Shown here: positions 57,841 to 64,000 of the stretch, one piece after another
Numbering within the stretch: position 1 is the first letter of the stretch
Layout: the number at the start of each line of letters is the position of its first letter
NCBI GenBank assembly: GCA_004565275.1
Contig: SDOX01000035.1
Coordinates: 7,387-71,386, forward strand
Direction of reading: 5' to 3'
From: Nannochloropsis salina CCMP1776
Taxonomy: Eukaryota > Sar > Eustigmatophyceae > Eustigmatales > Monodopsidaceae
DNA length: 64,000 nt
Made by a program: the position numbers and the translations under genes
The notes under the pieces: generated by a model
Told to the model about the DNA's origin: nothing
Databases searched by the model: none
Seen by the model: the letters and a program-made list of their open reading frames with translations, nothing else

Positions 57841-60800
57841 ATGTCCGAAAGCGGGGTCAGCACGGCTTTCCTTCCCGACCTTCCTCACGATGGCGACATG
57901 ATGGACACGGTCGAGGCGAGCGGAATACCTCTGCGGGACAGCAGGAATCACTCTCTTGCCGCCGAGTTGATCGCCGGGTCCTTGCCGCGAATGGATGAAG
58001 AGGAAGAGCCTACTCCGGTGAAACGTTTGGACGCGGCTTTCGAGGTGGTCACGCGGGAAAACCCGTTGGACAATGCCCCAGCCTTGCAAGTGGCCTTGCG
58101 GGTGCGGCGTTTGCCGCCTGGGGCGGAGGGAAAAGCCTCCCTGCAGATCGTCTCCGAGAAGAGGGTTCGCACCACGACACCTCCCACATCTGGTGAGCAA
58201 GAAGAGAGGGAGGGAGGGAGGGGAAGGAAGTCAAACAAAGATGGTGTTTCCAAGAGGTGTAGAGCCGTCGTCTGACCCGCATTTTTCTCCTTCTCCCCTT
58301 TCCCCCCCGTTGTCTGGCTTCCCCCTGACAGTGAACTTCAAGGTCACAGGCGAGCAAGTCCGGGAGTTCACGTTCCACCGGGTCTTGGGCCCCGAATGCC
58401 GGCAAGAGGAGGTGTATCGCCAAACCGCACAGCCGCTCGTCGATGCCCTCTGGATGGGCCAGAGTGGCTTGTTGTTTGCCTACGGCGTGACCAACGCGGG
58501 GAAGACTTATACTATCATGGGGAAGGAAGGCGACGCCGGTGTCCTCCCCCGGGCATTACAGGACCTCTTCGCACGCGTGGAGAGGGAGGAAGCCGGGCGA
58601 CGCGAAGCTGTGGGGGAGGGAGGGGGGATCGTGCGGAGGGTGGTGTGCTCGTACTTGGAGATCTACAACGAGCAAATTTACGACCTCCTCTCGGGTGAGG
58701 GAGGGGGGGAAGGAGGGAGGGGTTGGTCGAGGGTGGGACAGAGGGAGGGAAAGGCATCGAAGTACGGTGCTCACTGTCACATCCTTGTCTTCCTTCGCTT
58801 CCCTCCCCCCCTCCTCCCTCCCTCCCCTCTCNNNNNNNNNNNNNNNNNNNNNNNNNNNNNNNNNNNNNNNNNNNNNNNNNNNNNNNNNNNNNNNNNNNNN
58901 NNNNNNNNNNNNNNNNNNNNNNNNNNNNNNNTGTACACGCTTGGCTCATGGCGTCTGCAATAGGGAGGGGGAGGCGACTTACTCCTATTCATTTGCTTAT
59001 GTATCAGCCCGGACCCCAGGGTGGATTTCACGAACGACCCTCCCTCCTTCCCTCCCCCCTCTTCCTTCCTCCCTCCCTCCCGCCCTCCCTCCCTCCCTTC
59101 AGCTTGCGCTCGTGAAACAAGGCTCGCAAAACCGGCGGATGGCCGCCACCCGCCTCAATTTAGATTCCTCCCGGAGCCACTCGGTCTTCACGGTGGAGGT
59201 GCTGCGGGAGGGCGGGAAGGAGGGCGGGAAGGAGGGCGGGACGGAGGGCGGGAAGGAGGGCGGGACCTTGTGGGTAGTTGATTTGGCTGGCTCGGAGCGC
59301 GGGAGTCGCACGGGCCATGGGCTCGACAAGAAGCTGCAGCGGGAAACGAATGGGATCAATACCTCCTTGATGAAGTTGTGGAGGTGTTTGGATTCCCTGC
59401 GCCGCAATCAAGCCGCTACCGCCGCCGCTGCGACCCTCCACGCGACTGGGGGCGGGCCCGGGTCCAACCTCCCTCCCTCCCTCCCTCCCTCCCTCCCTCC
59501 CTCCCTCCCTCCCTCCCTTCCCCCCTCCCTGGCCGTCATTCCCTTCCGGGAATCGAAGCTCACCCATTTATTCACGAACCACCTGGTGGGCAGCCAGGTG
59601 GGGCGGACGATCATGTTGCTCTGCGTGAATCCCGCCGAGAGCGACTACGACGAAAGCTTACATGTGCTGACGCAGGGTGCGGGTGTCCAGGAAGTTAAGG
59701 TGGTGAAGGATATAGGGCGGGAAAAAAGGGCGGCGCTCTTGTTGGGGGGTGTGCGAGGCTTTGATTTGCACGGAAGGAGGAAGGGAGGGAGGGAGGTGGC
59801 AAGGGAGGGAGGGAGGGAGGGAGGGAGGGAGGGAGGGAGGAGACCGGGGAAGCGGCGGAAGTCGGTGGTATTGATGGGGAGGGAAGGGAGAGGCGGGAGG
59901 GGAGGAGGGAAGGTAGGGGCCAACATGGTAATGAGGGGGAAGGAAAGGAGAAAGGGAGGGGGGGAAGGAGGGGAGGGGGAAGGGGAGGAGGAGAAAGGGA
60001 GGAGGGAGGAACCCCAGGGCCAGGAGGGAAGGGATTCGGACGAGGCGGAGGATGAGGAGGGAGGAAGAACGTCAGCCCTGTGGGAGGAGAATCGGGGTTT
60101 GTCGGAGGAAATCGGAGAATTGTTGGAGGAAAATCGGGCGTTGCGGGACACGATCGAGGCTTTGAAGGAGGCCTTGGCCCGGACGGAGACAGAAATTCGG
60201 GAAGAAGTCGCGGAAGAAATGGCGGGAAGGATGGAAGAATTGGAAGGGGAGTGGAGGAGGCGAAGGCAAGCGCGGGAAGGCGGGAAGGGAGAGGAGGAAG
60301 GAGGGGAGGCGGCGGCTCGTATCCGGGTGGCGCGACTGGAGGAGTGTGTGAGGGACCTGGAGGAGGAGAAGGAGGAGGTAGAGGGGGAACTGCGGCGACT
60401 CCGAGACAGGCACGAGGAGGAAGCAAGGGCGTGGAGGGGGAGGGAGGAGGAATGGAGGGATGGGGAGGGAGGGAAGGAGGAGGAGGTTCGGGCGTTGCGG
60501 GAGGAACTAGCCACGTGGCGGGCGAGGGCTTTGGCGGCAGAGGAGGGCAGGAGGGCGGGAAGGCGGGAGGGCGGGAGGGAGGGATCGACGGAGAAAGAAG
60601 GGGAGGAGGAAGGGGTTCTACGACAGGTGAAACGAGGGGGAGGAAGGGGGGGAGGAAGGGGGGGAGGAAGGGGGGAAGGCGGAGGGCGAACGAAGCGCTC
60701 CAAGGGTGAAGCGAAAGCGGAGGAGGAGGAAGAAGGAGGAGAGGAGGAGGGAGGGCAGAAAGAGAATGGGAGAACTTCGCACAATTCTCTCCCTCCTCTC

Positions 60801-61058
60801 TCGGATACTGAGGGTGGAGGAGACGGGGGGGAGGAGGGAGGGACTGGCATGGAAGAGGAGAGTGATGAGGAGGGAAGGCGGGGAGAAGGTAAGGCACCTT
60901 CGAAGGAGGAACGTCGGATAAAAATCCAGCGCCGGATGCGGAAACACATCGGTGCGAAAGCCCGAGCTCAGGGTCGGCCCATGGAGGGGAATCCGACGGG
61001 CGAGGGGGAGGCGGAGAAGAAGGAGGTAGTGGGTCGACGGCTTCGCAGCAGGCATTGA
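57841..61058 (+). CDS. Kinesin-6-like motor protein (KIF20/MKLP type), one or more exons lost in a gap
   Basis: Microtubule motor, N-terminal motor type; kinesin-6 proteins act in the central spindle and cytokinesis. Exons 57841-58192, 58332-58694, then a gap region, then 59103-61058. The motor begins LQVALRVRRLPPG after an acidic N extension. The P-loop is GVTNAGKT (about 169-176), and the TN-x-GKT form, with FHRVLGPECRQEEVYRQT before it, matches KIF20-type motors. Later motifs: NLDSSRSHSVFTVEV (switch I, SSRSH), DLAGSER (switch II) and NTSLMKLWRCLDSLR. A GGGA-coded run (59205-59268) inserts about 20 residues just before switch II, and a CCCT-coded run (59464-59527) inserts LPPS repeats before IPFRESKLTHLF. 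The C-terminal half is coiled coil (LLEENRALRDTIEALKEALA onward) and ends in a basic tail. Exon phases on the two sides of the gap disagree, so coding sequence is missing there. Kinesin certain, subfamily probable. Confidence 0.92.
58832..58931. other. Assembly gap (100 N) inside kinesin gene
   Basis: Exactly 100 N after a CCCT-rich intron stretch. It lies between the exon ending in the motor segment IYNEQIYDLLS and the exon starting with LALVKQGSQNRRMAATRLN. Confidence 0.98.
59205..59268 (+). repeat. Coding purine repeat inside kinesin motor core
   Basis: Five GAGGGCGGGA-type units encode an [12 protein letters not shown]-like run between switch I and the DLAGSER switch II motif. Confidence 0.85.
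59464..59527 (+). repeat. Coding (CCCT)n repeat, Leu-Pro-Pro-Ser run in kinesin
   Basis: CCCT array in the sense strand of an exon, read as LPPS units. It lacks a usable acceptor AG at its 3' end, so it appears to be retained coding sequence rather than an intron. It is an exception to the rule that sense-strand CCCT is intronic here. Confidence 0.7.
59803..59840 (+). repeat. Coding (GGGA)n repeat in kinesin neck/stalk
   Basis: Pure GGGA array encoding REGG units just after the motor domain. Confidence 0.85.
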
Positions 61059-61391
61059 GGGAGGGAGGGAGGGAGGGCGGGAGGGAGGGAGGGGAAATTA
61101 GACTGTGTGGAGTGAGCAACCAGGACCGGAAGGAAAGCCATTTTCTAGAAGGAGTGTGTCAGATATGTAAGAAGACGACGGACATGAAGGAGGAGAGGGA
61201 GGGAGGGAGGGAGGGAGGGAGGGAGGGAGGGAGGGAGGGAGGACGTGGAAAAGAAAGGAGTGTGTACTAGCGGACTGGTGGGTGGTCTCCAGGGGATCAT
61301 AAAGTACGCGTTCGAAGCAACATGGCAATGTGTCGGCATCATGCATGAATTGCGTCGTTTCTCGCTTTCCTTTAACAAAAATCTTGCCCCC
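61059..61391. other. Convergent intergenic region with GGGA arrays
   Basis: Carries 3' UTRs of the kinesin gene (+) and the next gene (-). GGGA arrays occur at 61059-61095 and 61195-61242. No coding sequence. Confidence 0.6.
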
Positions 61392-62135
61392 TCATCTCCT
61401 CATTTCGGCGAGGAAGTCCCCCCACATCAAAGAGTCCTTCCCGTTCGCCCATTCCTTCAACCGCCTCTCCATCAGCCTTGCCGTCAACCCTGCACTCTTG
61501 CTCCCTGGAGGCAACAGCTTGTCCCACAACCACGCGGCAGTTTCGGATTCCAACGGTTCGTCGGCCGTAACGGTCACGGTCGGGCCGAGGGGGGCGAGGA
61601 ACGGGAGCGCAGACAACCTCTCTGCCAGCACGGTCGGGGAGGCTAGGGAGGTAGGACCGGCGGTTTCCATGTTGAACATGTCTTCGTCCGACATGGGTGT
61701 GGAGGAGGTGGGTGAGGAGGCGGGAGGATCAAAAAGAGCTGTCCATTTCGCCGTGTGCGCGTCCGAATCGAATTTCCGTTCGGCATAGGTTACCAACCAC
61801 TTAGGCCGGGCCGCCCGCATGATGTCGAAATCGTACCGCCACTCGCAATTGTCACACCCGGAATGGCAGCATTGTCCGGCACTTTCGTCCATAAAAATAG
61901 CCTTGTCGGCCAAGCGGCCGAAAATTTTGGCCCATTCGGCCTCGGAAGGAATGCTGGCAGGGGACGTGGAGGTGGAGGACATGGACGGAGGGGAAGACAC
62001 GTCAACGGAGGCCAAAGATGCGCAGAATGCTGTCGATTGTTCCATATTGCGTGTGATAGTGGGCAGGAGGAAAGCGTGGATGTGGCAAATGAGGAGCGCG
62101 GAGAGGAGCAAGGAGGAGAGGAGAGATCGTGGCAT
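61392..62135 (-). CDS. Plastid-targeted protein with CC-x2-GC-x2-C motif (Oxidored-like)
   Basis: Function unknown. Single exon, 247 residues. The N terminus MPRSLLSSLLLSALLICHIHA is a signal peptide and is followed directly by Phe in FLLPTITRN, the Phe-type transit start, so the protein is expected inside the plastid. After a Ser/Thr-rich stretch comes GQCCHSGCDNCEWRYDFDIM. This Cys-dense motif followed by an aromatic W-x-Y resembles the short Oxidored-like (OXLD1-type) motif CCGSGC-x2-CVWD-x-Y, which is thought to bind metal or a redox cofactor. The rest (EWAKIFGRLADKAIFMDESA before the motif; AKWTALFDPP and a helical C terminus ending GDFLAEMRR after it) has no family I recognise. Its end is 333 bases from the kinesin stop, convergent. 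Confidence 0.82.
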   Translation of the reverse strand: MPRSLLSSLLLSALLICHIHAFLLPTITRNMEQSTAFCASLASVDVSSPPSMSSTSTSPASIPSEAEWAKIFGRLADKAIFMDESAGQCCHSGCDNCEWRYDFDIMRAARPKWLVTYAERKFDSDAHTAKWTALFDPPASSPTSSTPMSDEDMFNMETAGPTSLASPTVLAERLSALPFLAPLGPTVTVTADEPLESETAAWLWDKLLPPGSKSAGLTARLMERRLKEWANGKDSLMWGDFLAEMRR

Positions 62136-63186
62136 GGTTGACGATGCAGCAGGGGAGATGGAAAAAAGGAATGCGTGGCCAAGTCCGGGCGCGCTGGGCT
62201 ATCCCTACGTAAGTAAGTGGTATCGTTGCCAATAGCGTAGCTAAAGTGAGATATCTGGTCGTTGTTGCAAACATAAAGCATAAAAAGTAAGCATGATGAT
62301 GGAACTATCGTGGAAGCGGCACAGACGATGACGTACACCCTCCCAAACCCGTGGCAAGTAGCCCCAAAGTAAGATCACAAGGTGATTCCATGACCCGCGC
62401 CATCAACATCTGCCTATTTCGTCATCATGCATAAGCACTGCACCATAGAGGATTCCAAGACGCAGATGAAAACAGGCGTAACATGACATAGGCGTTGTAT
62501 GCGTCAGGTCCTCCTGATCGCGAGGCTGTGATGCTGGCGATATTTTTCTTGGAACGAATGAAAACCACCTTTGGAAAGGCCTAGTAAAAGTTGTTTCGTA
62601 CCATGCCACAGGTAGCCTCCAAGTGTACACAAATGTTGTAGGGGCGCATGTCCAGTGGTAATTTTACCCGTACTATTTGCCTGTGGGGATACTTCTACTT
62701 CTGCGGCGTCGTGATCGCGGCTGGTTTTATTGTTTACCGTCCGAACACCCCCAATGTGCACACGAGAGATGCCTTCAATTTTGGCAACAAATATAGGGGT
62801 CCATGCTCTGACGCATCACTAAGAGCTGCGGGCCCGAGAGTATCCAAATGTGCGCGACAGAGGCAGTGGGATAATAAAATACCTCCCATGTTGGCGGCGG
62901 CGGACCCGGTAGTACATCAAAACCATGAGGTAAGGTGGGCACATGGAAGATAAAAGAAGGGCAATAGAATATATTATGCATATCAAAAATGCAGGGTAAG
63001 GGATTTTCATATGAGGCGGTGTGCATTTGGTTAGGGATGACAGACTGCGATACCATCGGCATGGCAAGAAGAAGGAGGATGGAAGATTAGCCGCACGCTA
63101 TAGACGTCGAAGCATACGTCCTTGTCGTGTTCCTCACAAGTGATGGGCATATATTCGTCGTGTATTCCTAATACTCCACTCTTAGT
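62136..63186. other. Divergent upstream region, possible 5' exon of the dipeptidase gene
   Basis: Mostly AT-rich spacer. A plus-strand frame ending MLAAADPVVHQNHE before a good donor (GTAAGG at about 62932) could be a 5' exon of the downstream gene, but no in-frame connection could be proved. Confidence 0.4.
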
Positions 63187-64000
63187 CGTCGTCAATGGTC
63201 TGTCCCCTCACCCCTCTCGCCCATCGTCTTCTTCCCCGCCCCAACCCGAAAGGCTGGCAATGCCGCCGTTCCCCCCTCCTCGTCCTCTTCCCGTTCCCAT
63301 CCTCGTCTCCTCCTGGCCAGCGGTGGGTATCGAGAGCCGTCCCGTCGGGAATCTTTTTCGGAGGAGCTCCGTCAGTTCTTGGGGAAGAACGTGACCCATC
63401 TCCTCTTCATCCCCTACGGGGTGCGAGACTACGACGCTTGTCTGAACATGCACGTGGACTCGGGCATGACGGGGGGATACAGGTTACAGCCATTGCACAG
63501 GGAGGACGACCCGGCGGTGGCGATTCGAGGGGCACAAGGCACGTGGGAGGAGAAAGGAGGGGGAGCCACCTTCAACCCAAGCTCTCTCATCTCCCCAACG
63601 TACCACCCCTCAACGTCACCCACTCTCTCATCTCCCCAACGTACCACCCCTCAACGTCACCCACCCAATCCTTTTCCATTCCCCTCCCCTTACCATATCC
63701 CACCCATTCGATTCCTTCTATCCCTTGACCTGCTTCCCGCCCTCCCCTCTTTGTCCTCCCCCCCCCCCCCCTGTCCCCCATCCAGCTATCTACGTGTGCG
63801 GCGGTAACGTCTTCCGCCTCCTCCGTGAGCTCCGTCGCCGCAACCTCCTCCAACCCCTCCAAGACGCCGTCCTCTCCCACCGCGTACCCTATGTCGGCAT
63901 CTCGGCGGGCACCGTCCTGGCCTGTCCCACTGTGTGCACCAGCAACGACATGCCCGTGGTGGACCCCAGCGACGACTCGACCTCCGCCGGCTCCTCCCTT
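63187..64000 (+). CDS. Peptidase E-like (family S51) alpha-aspartyl dipeptidase, 3' truncated
   Basis: Serine peptidase family that cleaves Asp-X dipeptides. Coding exons reach from an undetermined start (the frame is open from 63172) to 63538, then 63786 to the window end. Exon 1 encodes LLLASGGYREPSRRESFSEE, then FLGKNVTHLLFIPYGVRDYD, the usual first strand and IPY turn of S51 enzymes. Exon 2 encodes IYVCGGNVFRLLRELRRRNL and YVGISAGTVLACPT, where Ser in GISAG is the nucleophile, then TSNDMPVVDPSD, matching the TNDMPIVDP segment of bacterial PepE. The intron 63539-63785 uses a GC donor (CAAG/GCACGT) and carries a 41-bp tandem duplication. The catalytic His lies beyond the window. The sequence upstream of LLLASGG is Ser/Pro-rich and may be a targeting extension. 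Confidence 0.88.
63583..63664 (+). repeat. Tandem duplication, about 41 bp x 2, intronic
   Basis: Two consecutive near-identical copies of a unit beginning TCTCTCATCTCCCCAACG and ending AACGTCACCCAC, in the intron of the peptidase E-like gene. A recent local duplication by appearance. Confidence 0.85.

Noticed and set aside
59645-61119. Long minus-strand Pro/Ser-rich frames (over 400 codons)
   Set aside because: Antisense shadow of the kinesin coiled-coil exon; produced by its purine bias, not a gene.

Overview
The window looks like nuclear DNA of a stramenopile alga, most likely a eustigmatophyte of the Nannochloropsis/Microchloropsis group. Four things point there. Genes are intron-rich with GT-AG, and a few GC-AG, introns. 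Two nuclear genes (a plant-type ferredoxin and a Cys-motif protein) begin with a signal peptide followed by a Phe-type plastid transit start, as in secondary red plastids. Introns are packed with (CCCT)n on the sense strand. Many proteins carry in-frame Arg/Lys-Glu-Gly-Gly runs from (GGGA)n. Species assignment is an inference; no marker gene is present. Exon borders were read by eye and may be off by 1-3 bases.

Layout. 1-8.4 kb (+): C-terminal part of a HECT ubiquitin ligase, a DnaJ-X co-chaperone with a VPS13/ATG2-like C-terminal helix module near its N terminus, and an unassigned acidic protein with a winged-helix-like segment. 9.2-20.5 kb (-): a four-helix membrane protein and one very large 16-exon gene for a type II membrane protein with a beta-helix-like ectodomain. 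20.5-23.1 kb: AT-richer and gene-poor. 23.1-33 kb: plastid ferredoxin (+), peroxisomal 5-hydroxyisourate hydrolase (-), RAD23 (+), and a convergent pair of secreted proteins, one with two CBM49-like repeats. 33.6-37.7 kb (-): ABCG half-transporter. 40.2-44.5 kb (+): large repeat protein with Phe-Gln-Pro motifs. 46-50.2 kb (-): membrane-anchored multicopper oxidase. 52.3-61.1 kb (+): a PLK4/SAK-like polo kinase and a kinesin-6-like motor. 61.4-64 kb: plastid-targeted Cys-motif protein (-) and the start of a peptidase E-like (S51) dipeptidase (+) that runs off the window.

Functional themes. Ubiquitin/proteasome handling (HECT, RAD23), division cytoskeleton (PLK4-like, kinesin-6-like), purine breakdown (HIUase) and a cell-surface/secretory group (beta-helix protein, CBM49-like protein, its convergent secreted neighbour, multicopper oxidase, ABCG, tetraspan protein). 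Two 100-N assembly gaps (48202-48301 and 58832-58931) each appear to hide a short exon. No tRNA, rRNA, CRISPR, or virus-like or transposon element could be supported.
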